DNA of 64,000 bases from JBBDMX01 sp040878035 (GTDB lineage Bacteria > Planctomycetota > Phycisphaerae > Phycisphaerales > Phycisphaeraceae), in contig JBBDMX010000091.1 of the NCBI GenBank assembly GCA_040878035.1, forward strand, positions 5,518-69,517, read 5' to 3'. A model generated the notes under the pieces. The model was not told the origin of the DNA, did no database searches, and worked only from the letters and a program-made list of their open reading frames with translations. This document shows positions 32,604-41,732 of the stretch, piece by piece; position 1 is the first letter of the stretch, and the number at the start of each line of letters is the position of its first letter. The position numbers and the translations under genes are program-made.

Positions 32604-33641
32604 TTACTCATCCCCGATGACCGCGCCGGCGTACAGGCTGGCGTAATAGGAGAACCAGGAGTCGCCGGGGTATCGCACCAGCACGTGGCTTTGTGCCAGA
32701 AGGAACATTTCGACGATTGTGGCCTGGGCGGTTTCCACGGGAAGCTGGACGTGCAGTTCGCGCGTCGAGTCGGTGCCGAACGTCTTGCCGTAGGTCACAA
32801 CACTGGCGAACTGGCTGCTGAGCCGCTGGTGCACCCAATTCGAGTCGGTGGCGAGAAAGATGACATGCTCGTCACCCTCGATTTTGCTCACCGCACGCCG
32901 GATCCGCCGGACACACTCGCGCAAAGCCTCTTCCGCATCGATCCAGTAGCGTGTGTGGTTGCTGGCGAGCATCTTCTTGTCGTAGTAGCGGACGTGGGCC
33001 GCGATGACGCGCTTGCCGGCGAAATGCTGGCGGGCGAAGGCGTCAATGAGGGCCTGCGCCGGCGGCTTGGGTCGCAAGGCGTCGAAAAACGGCTTGAGCG
33101 CGGGCGTGGGGCCGAAGCAACCATTGGCCACCACCGTGGCCCGCCCAACGACGGCGCCGCTGCGGATCCGTTCCTCGATGTCGAGCCTCCGCCGACTGCG
33201 GCACTGGCGGTACCGGTCGCTGAGCCGATCGCTCATCCGCCACAGATAGGGCGCGTGCAGACAGAAACGGTGGGCATAGTAAAGACAGGATTGGTAGGGG
33301 TGCGGGAAGTAGAGCAAAACATAGTCTTCAGGATAGGCGATACGACGACGCGAAAGCGAGTCCACCCGCGGCGGAACGTGAATCCGCACGCCCTCGAGGC
33401 TTTCAGGCAGATCAAACAATTGGGCAAAGGCGTTGACACTCTTGTCGGCGACGTAGCGCGAGGGCGCCCAGACGATGGCCAAGTCGCGGCCCGTGTCACG
33501 GGCGTAACGCCAGGCATTGGCGGCAGCCAGCAGGTTGTCGCCAAACCCCGCGTCGCGATAAGAGACGACAACGCGCGGGTTGGCCTTGCGCAAGCTGCGA
33601 AGGAACATACGATTCCCCTGAAACCGGACCGGAGTCGTCAT
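32604..33641 (-). CDS. NodZ/fucosyltransferase-like protein
   Basis: A 345-residue protein resembling the alpha-1,6-fucosyltransferase/NodZ/O-fucosyltransferase superfamily. Features are VVVSYRDAGFGDNLLAAANA near the N-terminus (as in GDP-fucose enzymes' glycine-rich loop), VIAAHVRYYDKK, IFLATDSNWVHQRL and VEMFLLAQSHVLVRYPGDSWF (the late donor-binding region). There is no signal peptide, so it is probably cytoplasmic. It may decorate polysaccharides with a deoxyhexose. ATG 33641 is preferred. A SAM methyltransferase lies just upstream. Confidence 0.65.
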   Translation of the reverse strand: MTTPVRFQGNRMFLRSLRKANPRVVVSYRDAGFGDNLLAAANAWRYARDTGRDLAIVWAPSRYVADKSVNAFAQLFDLPESLEGVRIHVPPRVDSLSRRRIAYPEDYVLLYFPHPYQSCLYYAHRFCLHAPYLWRMSDRLSDRYRQCRSRRRLDIEERIRSGAVVGRATVVANGCFGPTPALKPFFDALRPKPPAQALIDAFARQHFAGKRVIAAHVRYYDKKMLASNHTRYWIDAEEALRECVRRIRRAVSKIEGDEHVIFLATDSNWVHQRLSSQFASVVTYGKTFGTDSTRELHVQLPVETAQATIVEMFLLAQSHVLVRYPGDSWFSYYASLYAGAVIGDE

Positions 33642-33753
33642 GATCCGTGTCCCGCCCCATTTTGAGCATAGCACATTCCGGCGGTGCAAATAGGGAACGC
33701 CAAGCAAGAGGCAAACCAGCGCTGCGACTCGCCGCGACCGGCCGGCACTGGTA

Positions 33754-34557
33754 TCACGCGGCCCGGCGATACTGCATGATCCGCACATCGCCCAGGTGGC
33801 GCAGCGGTGGGCAGAGCCGGAACAGCAGATGGTCGATGCGCATCAGCGTGGGATAGTGCCGCGGCATCAGGCGGGCGAGGCGGTTGGCCAACGAGAAGTA
33901 ATCCACGCTCACGACCTCGAAAGCCTGGGCCAGGAGTTGGGCATCCTGCCGAGTGAGCTTGCGCTCATCGTCGGTGATGTGCACGTGCTTTTCGTATGAC
34001 TTGGCGCGCGGCACGAGATACTCGACCAGCGGACTGGTGCGAATGCGCTCGAGCACCGGCGCGACGAAGGGTTCCTTGAACAGGGCCACGCCGCCCGGCT
34101 TGAGCACGCGGCGCAGTTCCGTCAGCGCCAGCGGGAGTTCGACGTGATGCAAGACGTCGATGCCGACCACCACGTCGAAGCAGGCGTCGGGGTAATCCAG
34201 CTTTTCGGCGGGCATCACCCGGAAGCGGCAACGGTCGGCCAGCTCGTATTTCTCCGCCAACCGTTGTGACGCGGCAATGTTGGCGTCGGCGATATCGAAG
34301 CCCTCGACCGCAAAGCCGAGTTTGGCGAAAGTCACCGACGCGATGCCCCAGCCACAGCCAAAGTCCAGCAGGCGTTGCGGCCCGGCAGTGCGCAGATCGC
34401 GCACGCGCTGGCACAATCGCCAGTAGGGGCTCCATGGTCGGCGTTCATCGCTGAGCACGGGGGCGAAGTCCACGGTGTCCACGGGGTTGAGCCGGGTGAA
34501 CTGCCGGTAGTATTCGGCCTCGCGATGCTGCCGATGGGTAAGGGTGAGCGTCGCCAC
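33754..34557 (-). CDS. Class I SAM-dependent methyltransferase
   Basis: A 267-residue methyltransferase. Motif I is LLDFGCGWGIASV near residue 64, the acidic residue of motif II is in VEGFDIAD, then CFDVVVGIDVLHHVELP and LRRVLKPGGVALFKEP follow, as in methyltransf_11/UbiE-like enzymes. The C-terminal 90 residues are helical and may bind the acceptor. Substrate unknown; the neighbour suggests polysaccharide or lipid modification. Confidence 0.88.
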   Translation of the reverse strand: MATLTLTHRQHREAEYYRQFTRLNPVDTVDFAPVLSDERRPWSPYWRLCQRVRDLRTAGPQRLLDFGCGWGIASVTFAKLGFAVEGFDIADANIAASQRLAEKYELADRCRFRVMPAEKLDYPDACFDVVVGIDVLHHVELPLALTELRRVLKPGGVALFKEPFVAPVLERIRTSPLVEYLVPRAKSYEKHVHITDDERKLTRQDAQLLAQAFEVVSVDYFSLANRLARLMPRHYPTLMRIDHLLFRLCPPLRHLGDVRIMQYRRAA

Positions 34558-34676
34558 GGGACATCTCCGGCCGTCCGCGTAATCGTTACAGACGTTACAG
34601 ACGTCATCGGCCCGATCGAGGGCGGGGTTGAATGCCTTTCAGACGTGGTACAGAAGCACGACACGCTTCTTCCTGG

Positions 34677-34720
34677 CTCCCCTCACCCCCAGCCCTCTCA
34701 CCGGAGGAGACGGGGGCCGA
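34677..34720. repeat. CCCTCACCCCCAGCCCTCTC dispersed palindrome
   Basis: A copy of the CTCACCC...CTCTCCC family in the 200-bp gap between divergent genes. A TACACT hexamer at about 34745 could be a -10 element for the DUF58 gene, but this is weak. Confidence 0.65.
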
Positions 34721-34756
34721 CCGCCGTGCGACGGCTTGCTGTCGTACACTAATGCG

Positions 34757-36109
34757 ATGCAGGCTCAGCCCGTGCGAACTCGATTTGCCATTGGCAGCGG
34801 CGGCTTTGTGTATGCCGTCGTGGCCACGCTCATTCTGGTGGCGGCGTGGCTGACGCAGGCCAACCTGTTGTTCTGGTCCTTCGGCCTGATGATCGGCGGG
34901 CTGGTGGTGTCGATCTTCATCTCCTGGTACTCGCTGCGCAGGATTGAACTGGAGCGTTTGCCGCCGGAGCACGCCGTCGCCGGCGAGCCGATGGTGCTGC
35001 GTTACCGGCTGCTGAATCAGAAACGCTGGATGCCCAGCTTCAACCTGGTGATTCGCGAGACCTGGGGTGACGGGCCGCGTGGCTGGCGGCGCGAGGGGCC
35101 GCTGGCGCACAGTCCGCCGCGCTTGAGCGGCTTCCCCCATGGCTGGGTGGTGCACTTAGGTCCGCGGCAGTTCGTGCAGGCCGAGGCCATCTGCTGGCCG
35201 CGCCGCCGCGGCACGCTGGAGCTTGAGCGCATCGTGCTCTCCTCGACGTTTCCCTTTGGCATCATCCGCCGGGTAGTCGAGTACGAGCAGCCGGGCGAGA
35301 TTCGCGTGTTCCCAGCGCTGTATCGCATCAGCCGGACCCTGTGGTACCGCCTGTCGGTACTGGACCCTGCGGGTCATTTGCAGATCGACCACGCGGGGGG
35401 TAGCGAGGAATTCTTCGGACTGCGGCAGTATCGGCCGGGCGACAACCTGCGCTCGATCGACTGGCGTCACTCGGCCAAGACGGGGCAACTGATCTGTCGT
35501 GAGATGACCCAGCCCAGCCCGCCGCGGATCATGCTGCTGCTGGACCTGACAGGCATGGCTCCACTGCCGCCGGCGCCGCCGCCGCGGCGCCGCACCTGGT
35601 TTGGTCACGCCGCCCCGGTGCCGCGCCCGCACGCGGCGGGACTGGATGACCCGGCCGAACGCGCCATCTGCCTGGCGGCATCGCTCCTGTGCGGGGCACA
35701 CCTCCAGGGCTACCAGATCGGTCTGGCGGTGCAGGGCGCCGACTGCGGCCTCTTCCGCGTGCACCACAGCCTGCCCCATCGCGCACGCATCCTCGATGCC
35801 CTGTCGTTGCTGGACATCGCCAAGACCAGCGAAGCCCGGTTGACCATGCCGGTGGAGCCGACGATCACAATCACGCTGGGCGACCGGCTCGACGGCCAGG
35901 GGCGCCGGCCCTCGTTGCCGTCGGCCTCCCATGATGCGCCCTCGGCGCTGGGTCGGCCGGTGCGGCGCGGCCGGTCCATGGTGCTCAGCGCCGATCAACT
36001 CGATGAACTCACCCGCGACCAGAACGGCGCCTCGGCCGAACTGCTGGCACGCGGCGTGGCGGCACGCTCCAAACGCCAGCATATGGCCCAGGGGGGCGCA
36101 TGGACCTGA
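34757..36109 (+). CDS. DUF58 family membrane protein
   Basis: A 450-residue protein with two N-terminal transmembrane helices (VYAVVATLILVAAWL and FWSFGLMIGGLVVSIFI). A soluble region ends in the DUF58 signature EEFFGLRQYRPGDNLRSIDW and RHSAKTGQLICRE. After it comes a degenerate von Willebrand-like segment, MLLLDLTG. DUF58 genes are usually next to MoxR ATPase and transglutaminase genes. Here the transglutaminase overlaps by 10 bp, but no MoxR gene is seen in the window. Confidence 0.88.
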   Translation: MQAQPVRTRFAIGSGGFVYAVVATLILVAAWLTQANLLFWSFGLMIGGLVVSIFISWYSLRRIELERLPPEHAVAGEPMVLRYRLLNQKRWMPSFNLVIRETWGDGPRGWRREGPLAHSPPRLSGFPHGWVVHLGPRQFVQAEAICWPRRRGTLELERIVLSSTFPFGIIRRVVEYEQPGEIRVFPALYRISRTLWYRLSVLDPAGHLQIDHAGGSEEFFGLRQYRPGDNLRSIDWRHSAKTGQLICREMTQPSPPRIMLLLDLTGMAPLPPAPPPRRRTWFGHAAPVPRPHAAGLDDPAERAICLAASLLCGAHLQGYQIGLAVQGADCGLFRVHHSLPHRARILDALSLLDIAKTSEARLTMPVEPTITITLGDRLDGQGRRPSLPSASHDAPSALGRPVRRGRSMVLSADQLDELTRDQNGASAELLARGVAARSKRQHMAQGGAWT

Positions 36110-38439
36110 TCTACCTCTTCCGCAAGCTCGTCTTTGCCCAGGTGCTTCTGGGTATCGTGGCGTTCTGCATGGCCGAGCAGAACCCTGAGATGCTCCTGAT
36201 CGCCGGGGCCCTGGTGTCGCTATCCTGGTACGTCGTCGAAGGCCCCACCGGCAAGCCCCTGCCCCAATGGATCATCCTCGTCGGCGCCTTAGGCGCGGTG
36301 GCCTGGCTGCTCATGGAACTGTGGTATTTCCGCCAGCCCAACGTCATCAAAGCCGTGGGCCACTTCACCATGTGGCTCCAGGTGCTTCAGCTCTACGCGC
36401 AGAAGACCAATCGCGACTACGCCCTGCTGCTGGTGCTCTCGCTCCTCCAGATGGTCGGCGCCAGCGTGCTGTCGGTGTCCATCATTTTCGGGACGCTGCT
36501 GGCGGCCTACTGCGTGCTGTCGCTGTTCACGGTGCTGCTGTTTCAGCTCAAGACCACCAGCGACCTGGTGTTCCAGGCCACCAAGGCGCAGGCGCCCGAC
36601 GCTGCGAATGTGGACCGGCCCAAGGTGATCGTGGGCCGCGGCCACCGCTGGCAGTTGCGCCTCACCGCGGGAATGATCGGGCTGATCTGCGGGATCACGG
36701 CGGTGGTCATCTTCATCATCCTGCCGCGCACCAGCCGCTTTGACGAGGCGATGGGCGGCGACACCGACTACCTGGGCCGGCCGCGGCAGGTGGGCTTCAC
36801 GCGGGAGATCCAACTGGGCGGGGCGCCGATGCTGCCCGGCAGCAAAGAGCCGGTGCTCAACATCGTCCTGTCGTCCAACGCTCCGGGCTTCCACAGCGGA
36901 TCAGGGGCGGTCTTCCACGTGCGCGGCGCCGCCCTGGACACGTACAACCCCACGACCAAGACCTGGTCGCGCGGCCCCGGCCTGGGATGGATGGACGTGG
37001 CGGTGCAGGTTCCCGCCCTCCCGGAGACTAAGACGCTGGCGGAACTGTCCGAGGGAGCCCCGGTCATCGAGGCCAGCTTCACCCTGCGCACCAGTCAGAT
37101 GCGCACGATCTTCACGCTCTTCCCCGTCAGTTCCATCGCCAGCAGCAGCCTGTCCTCGGTGATCTACAGCCCGATGGACCAGCAGATGAGCGCGACGTCG
37201 AACACGACGGGCGCGGTGGTGTACCAGACGCGCAGTCCGATCAGCGCTGACGCGAAGGTGTTTGAGAGCATCCAGGAATTGACCCCGCCGCCGGCGATGC
37301 CCGTAGGGCCCGCGCCGGGCGAGTGGCCCTATGGCCGGCGGCGCCGCGGCACGCCCCCATTTTCCCTGGAAAACTATGCCCGATCCTGGCCCCAGCCTAA
37401 CGCCGTCATGACCCGCCTGGCCTTCCAGATCATCCACGAGGCCGGCCTGGATCGCGACGTCAACGCCCTGTCCGACCCGCGCGACGCGCAGATCGCCAAA
37501 GCCTTGTGCGACTACCTCCAGAACAACTACCGCTACTCGCTGACCAACGCTTCGGAATCCAACCAGCCCATCACCGATTTCCTGGTGCGGCAGAAAAGCG
37601 GCCACTGCGAGCTCTTTGCCTCGGGGCTGGCAGCCCTGGCACGCTCCATCGGCATGCGCGCCCGCGTGGTGACGGGCTACCTGGCGCACGACTACAACGC
37701 CATCGGCGGTTACTACGTCGTGCGCGACGCCGACGCGCATGCCTGGACCGAAATCGAGTGCGCCGACGCGGGCTGGCAAACCTTCGACGCCTCGCCGCTC
37801 GCCGATGTCTATGACGAGCTTCAGATCGGCACCGGCTGGTTCACCTGGTTCCGCCAGCTCTACGAACACGTCGAGTTCGCCTGGCTCTCCTCCTTCGTCG
37901 CCTATGACAAGGAGACGCGCCACGCCATGCTCACCGGCCTCCAGACCTCTTTTACCGACGCCAGCCAGAACCAGGACACCTGGCTGGGCATGGCCCTGTT
38001 GTGGATCAAGGGGACCATCGACAACTGGCGCTTCGACATGTTCACCTACTCCTTCATGAGCGTGATCCTGCTGTCGATCATGGTGGGCGTCGTGAGCCTG
38101 ATCCATCGGATGATGGTGCACCGCCGGCGGCTGGTGGCGCTTCAACTCACCCGCCTGCCCAGCAAGGAGCGGCGAACCCTGTCACGCCGCCTGCGCTTCT
38201 ACCTGATCATGCTCGACATTCTCGAACGCCACGGCTACCACCGGCCGGCGTGGCAAACCCCCTTCGGCTTTGCCCACCAATTGGCGGAGTCCGACACCAT
38301 GCGCTTCGAGCCGGTCATCGCCCTGACCGAGCACTTCTACGAAATCCGCTTTGGCCATCGCGAGCTCGACGACACGCGCCGCCGCATCATCCGCGCCCAT
38401 CTAACGCGCTTGCAGGAATCGCTGGGACAACGACGCTGA
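36100..38439 (+). CDS. TgpA-like transglutaminase membrane protein
   Basis: A 779-residue protein. The N-terminal 210 residues hold about seven transmembrane helices (DUF3488-like, MVGASVLSVSIIFGTLLA). The extracytoplasmic transglutaminase core has the catalytic Cys in SGHCELFASGLAALARS, His in DADAHAWTEIE and Asp in WQTFDASPL. A last membrane helix is at about residues 650-672 (SVILLSIMVGVVSLIHRMM), followed by a C-terminal tail resembling DUF4129. All three catalytic residues are present, so it is probably active on envelope proteins or peptidoglycan. It overlaps the DUF58 gene by 10 bp. Confidence 0.92.
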   Translation: MDLIYLFRKLVFAQVLLGIVAFCMAEQNPEMLLIAGALVSLSWYVVEGPTGKPLPQWIILVGALGAVAWLLMELWYFRQPNVIKAVGHFTMWLQVLQLYAQKTNRDYALLLVLSLLQMVGASVLSVSIIFGTLLAAYCVLSLFTVLLFQLKTTSDLVFQATKAQAPDAANVDRPKVIVGRGHRWQLRLTAGMIGLICGITAVVIFIILPRTSRFDEAMGGDTDYLGRPRQVGFTREIQLGGAPMLPGSKEPVLNIVLSSNAPGFHSGSGAVFHVRGAALDTYNPTTKTWSRGPGLGWMDVAVQVPALPETKTLAELSEGAPVIEASFTLRTSQMRTIFTLFPVSSIASSSLSSVIYSPMDQQMSATSNTTGAVVYQTRSPISADAKVFESIQELTPPPAMPVGPAPGEWPYGRRRRGTPPFSLENYARSWPQPNAVMTRLAFQIIHEAGLDRDVNALSDPRDAQIAKALCDYLQNNYRYSLTNASESNQPITDFLVRQKSGHCELFASGLAALARSIGMRARVVTGYLAHDYNAIGGYYVVRDADAHAWTEIECADAGWQTFDASPLADVYDELQIGTGWFTWFRQLYEHVEFAWLSSFVAYDKETRHAMLTGLQTSFTDASQNQDTWLGMALLWIKGTIDNWRFDMFTYSFMSVILLSIMVGVVSLIHRMMVHRRRLVALQLTRLPSKERRTLSRRLRFYLIMLDILERHGYHRPAWQTPFGFAHQLAESDTMRFEPVIALTEHFYEIRFGHRELDDTRRRIIRAHLTRLQESLGQRR

Positions 38440-38496
38440 CGCTCCACCTCCAGGCGACTTCACTTCGATCCTGCGCCCGGGACCGCCTGCGGCGCA

Positions 38497-39615
38497 TCAT
38501 CCCATGACGCGGCGAATCGCCGGGATACGCTGCACCGCCATGGTGAGGATGGCGGCGGCGAGCCAGGCCGCGGCGACGCGCAGGGGCACACCCACCCAGG
38601 CATTGGGCGTCCACGCCCGCAAGCCCCATTCGAAGAAGAGGTCGAGGAACGCGACATGACAGAGGTAAATGCCCAGGGCCGCCGGACCCAGCCAATGGGT
38701 GATCAAGCGGCCGCACCCGTTGCGCGGCCACTCGTGGCGAATCGTGCCGACGAAGAGGAGAAACGCGCAGATCGCCATAATGACGCGCGTGGGGCTGAAC
38801 TGGCGGACGAAATAGGGATCGATATCCTCCATGGCCGCGCCATACGGAATGATGAAGTACGTCAGGCAGACCGTGGCGATGATTGACCCGACGAACCCCA
38901 CCCACGCGAGCGCCAGACCGCGCCGGCCCAGATGGACGTCGCGCAGACAATAGCCGGCGAGAAAGAAACCCAGATAGGGCACGAAGCGGTCGAACATGGT
39001 GGCCGTGTAAGGCACATCGCGCACCGCATGGCGTGCGTGGACAGCGTCGGACAGCACGGTCAGGACCAGGACTATGGCGGTGACCGTCGTCAGTTGCCGT
39101 CGGGACGCGTGTGCCACCACGATGCGCAGCATGGGCGTGAAAAGGTAGAGTCCCAGCATCACGCCCAGGAAGTACAGATGGGGTGACGTCCAACCGCGCA
39201 GGAGCATGTCCCCGACATCGTGCCAAGTCAGATCTGGCAGGCGCCAGCGCGGGCCTTGAAACCCGATGCGCCACAGCAGATAGAACAACAACCAGAACGC
39301 CAGGGGAATACCCACGCGCGCCAGCCGCTTGCGGTAGAAGGTCGCCGGCGTTTCGCTGTTCCGGCCAGCCAGGAAGATCGCGCCCGAGAGCATGATAAAG
39401 GCGGGCACGGCCCACCGGCCCGCGGCATCGAAGGCCGCGGCGTACCACCACTCGTAGGTGTACATCCAAACACCGCGACCGGTCACTTCGTGGCCCACAT
39501 GCGCCATCACCACGGCCAGCGCCCCCAGTGCCCGGATCGCGTCGCCATACGGCAACCATTCAGGTGGATGGCCCACAAAGAGTCCGGCCGACGCAGCGCT
39601 GTTTCTCGCAGACAT
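38497..39615 (-). CDS. Acyltransferase family 3 membrane protein
   Basis: A 372-residue protein with about ten transmembrane helices, of the OafA/WecH (acyltransferase_3) family. The N-terminal IRALGALAVVMAHVGHEV contains the catalytic-type His in the first helix, followed by WAVPAFIMLSGAIFL. It should O-acetylate surface carbohydrate. The acceptor is unknown. It converges on the transglutaminase gene (about 57 bp). Confidence 0.87.
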   Translation of the reverse strand: MSARNSAASAGLFVGHPPEWLPYGDAIRALGALAVVMAHVGHEVTGRGVWMYTYEWWYAAAFDAAGRWAVPAFIMLSGAIFLAGRNSETPATFYRKRLARVGIPLAFWLLFYLLWRIGFQGPRWRLPDLTWHDVGDMLLRGWTSPHLYFLGVMLGLYLFTPMLRIVVAHASRRQLTTVTAIVLVLTVLSDAVHARHAVRDVPYTATMFDRFVPYLGFFLAGYCLRDVHLGRRGLALAWVGFVGSIIATVCLTYFIIPYGAAMEDIDPYFVRQFSPTRVIMAICAFLLFVGTIRHEWPRNGCGRLITHWLGPAALGIYLCHVAFLDLFFEWGLRAWTPNAWVGVPLRVAAAWLAAAILTMAVQRIPAIRRVMG

Positions 39616-39702
39616 ACATCGCGCATGATACCTATAGATACAGGGATGCGCCCGGCCATCTTGACGGGTCAGGCAGGCCGGATTGCCGATGAAGTCAAAG
39701 CC

Positions 39703-40290
39703 ATGACTGAGCCACGCATCAACCCCAAGAGGCCTTCTGCCCCCGCCAGCGCCGTGTGGACCCTGGCCACGCCGACGCTGCTGTCGAGCGTGCGCGTGGT
39801 GATGGCGGCGATCTTTCCCTGGGTGGGCGATACCGGCCGGCTCTGGTGCGTCGTCGCCTCAGCCGTCAGCGACGGGCTGGACGGCATCGCGGCGCGGCAA
39901 CTGGGCGCCGCCACCTGGTGGGGCGGCATGATCGACGGACTAACCGACAAGGCCTTCGTCGCCGTCGCCCTGGTGACCTTCGGCCTGGAGGAGCGCCTGG
40001 CGTCATGGCAGATCGGCCTGCTCCTGACCCGCGATGTCGTCGTCCTCATCGCCATCCTCACCATGACGATTCGCCGGCAATGGAACCGCCTCCGCCGCCT
40101 GCCGGCACGCATGCTGGGCAAACTCACCACCGTCGCCCTCTTCACTCTCATCGCCTGCCAACTCGCCTGGCCGCGTGCGGAACTGCTCAACCGGACGATC
40201 CTGATCATCACCATCCCGCTGAGTATCGCCGCCGCCATCGACTACCTGCTGCGCTTCGGCAAAGAAGGGAACGAGGATGAACCCGGATAA
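39703..40290 (+). CDS. CDP-alcohol phosphatidyltransferase
   Basis: A 195-residue membrane enzyme. The signature D-G-x2-A-R-x8-G-x3-D-x3-D is exact: DGIAARQLGAATWWGGMIDG, then LTDK. About five transmembrane helices follow. It should make a phospholipid headgroup such as phosphatidylglycerol phosphate or cardiolipin. ATG 39703 begins before the conserved core; an in-frame ATG at 39646 would add 19 residues. The closest enzymes include PgsA, but exact identity is unclear. Confidence 0.9.
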   Translation: MTEPRINPKRPSAPASAVWTLATPTLLSSVRVVMAAIFPWVGDTGRLWCVVASAVSDGLDGIAARQLGAATWWGGMIDGLTDKAFVAVALVTFGLEERLASWQIGLLLTRDVVVLIAILTMTIRRQWNRLRRLPARMLGKLTTVALFTLIACQLAWPRAELLNRTILIITIPLSIAAAIDYLLRFGKEGNEDEPG

Positions 40291-40450
40291 TGAACACGAA
40301 GACACGAAGGCACGAAGAAGAAGAAGCAAGAGGAACGAAGACCATAGCATCCGTTAATGGCGGATAATCTCGACAAATCAAAACACGAGATTCCTAAATC
40401 AGAAATTCCTCTTCGTGTCTTTGTGTCTTCGTGTTCACTCTCCCATCCGT
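40289..40450. repeat. Palindrome of GAACACGAAGACACGAAG / CTTCGTGTCTTCGTGTTC
   Basis: The left arm (40291-40320) and right arm (40408-40437) are nearly perfect complements across a central 87 nt. CATCCGTGTTCATCCGTGTT follows on the right. It lies between convergent genes and may act as a terminator. Confidence 0.88.
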
Positions 40451-40461
40451 GTTCATCCGTG

Positions 40462-41520
40462 TTACCTCTTCATCTTGTCCGCAACATGTTGCCGATCGAC
40501 CGGCTGGATCACGCCGCGCTCGGTGACGATGGCGGTGACCAATTCGTGGGGCGTCACGTCGAAAGCGGGGCTGTAGGTTTTCACGCCCGCCGGTGCAGTG
40601 GCCTTGCCGAAGCCGTGGGTGATCTCCTCGCTGCCGCGGTGCTCGATGGGGATGTCCTGCCCGCCGGCAAGTGAAAGGTCGAAGGTCGAACTGGGCGCGG
40701 CGACGTAGAAGGGCAAGGCGTGGTGTTTCGCCAGCACTGCCAGGCTGTAGGTGCCGATCTTGTTGGCGGTGTCGCCATTGGCGGCGATGCGGTCGGCGCC
40801 GACGATGACGGCGCCGATCCGCCCCTGGCGCATGGCCTGGGCCGCCATGCCGTCGCAGATGAGCACCACGTCGATGCCGGCCCGCTGAAGCTCGTACGCG
40901 GTTAGGCGCGAACCCTGGAGCAACGGTCGCGTCTCGTCGGCAAAGACGGTCAGGCCAAGGCCACGCTCGTGAGCCAGATACATCGGCGCCGTGGCGGTGC
41001 CGATGCCGCCGGTCGCCAGCGCCCCGGCATTGCAGTGGGTGAGGATGGCGCGTTGCTCACCGGTGACGGCCTGGGCGTCGCGCGGGCGCAAGCCGCAGGC
41101 CGCTTGTAACAATGGCAGCGCATGCTCGCCGATGCGCCGGCACATGGCCGCATCTTCCTCGTGCACGTGCCGCGCCTCGGCCAGCAGCACCTCGGCCGTC
41201 CGCGGGCGCACGCCCTTCATGCGCTTGATCGCCCAAAACAGGTTGACCGCGGTAGGCCGGCTCGTCGCCAGATGATCGGCGGCCTCGAGCATCGCCCCTT
41301 CGCCCCGTTGCGCGCCGATCACGCAACCATACGCCGCGGCAATGCCGATCGCCGGCGCCCCACGCACCGACAGCCGCTTGATCGCGTCCCACACGTCCTG
41401 CACGGTCACGCAGTCCAGATACACCGACTCACCGGGCAAACGCGTCTGATCGAGCAGCCGCAGATGCCCCGTCGCCGCGTCGCCCATCCATTCAATATGC
41501 GGGATCAAGTTCATGGCCAC
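40462..41520 (-). CDS. mtnA: Methylthioribose-1-phosphate isomerase MtnA
   Basis: A 352-residue enzyme that isomerises 5-methylthioribose-1-phosphate to the ribulose form in methionine salvage. Diagnostic stretches: LSVRGAPAIGIAAAYGC, ILTHCNAGALATGGIGTA (catalytic Cys), VIVGADRIAANGDTANKIGT (catalytic Asp) and YVAAPSSTFDL. No other methionine-salvage gene is seen nearby. The start could also be the second Met (41514). Confidence 0.94.
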   Translation of the reverse strand: MAMNLIPHIEWMGDAATGHLRLLDQTRLPGESVYLDCVTVQDVWDAIKRLSVRGAPAIGIAAAYGCVIGAQRGEGAMLEAADHLATSRPTAVNLFWAIKRMKGVRPRTAEVLLAEARHVHEEDAAMCRRIGEHALPLLQAACGLRPRDAQAVTGEQRAILTHCNAGALATGGIGTATAPMYLAHERGLGLTVFADETRPLLQGSRLTAYELQRAGIDVVLICDGMAAQAMRQGRIGAVIVGADRIAANGDTANKIGTYSLAVLAKHHALPFYVAAPSSTFDLSLAGGQDIPIEHRGSEEITHGFGKATAPAGVKTYSPAFDVTPHELVTAIVTERGVIQPVDRQHVADKMKR

Positions 41521-41544
41521 AATCTACAGGAAAATCTGCGGAGG

Positions 41545-41703
41545 AATTGAACACGAAGACACGAAGACACGAAGAAGAGAGGAATGAAGAACGAGGAACG
41601 CAGCCAAGCCAGACGTGTGTGCCGTTGCTCGTACTCCTATTCTCGTTCTACTTCTTCGTTCTTCACTTTCGTGTCTTCGTGTCTTCGTGTCTTCGTGTTC
41701 AGT
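41545..41703. repeat. Palindrome of the ACACGAAG family
   Basis: GAACACGAAGACACGAAGAC (41549 on) faces a right arm ending GTCTTCGTGTTC at 41700. An inner pair is GAAGAACGAGGAACG and CGTTCTACTTCTTCGTTCTT. It occupies the gap between mtnA and the CPBP gene. Confidence 0.88.
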
Positions 41704-41732
41704 TTATCCACGTTCATCCGCGGCTTCCCCTC

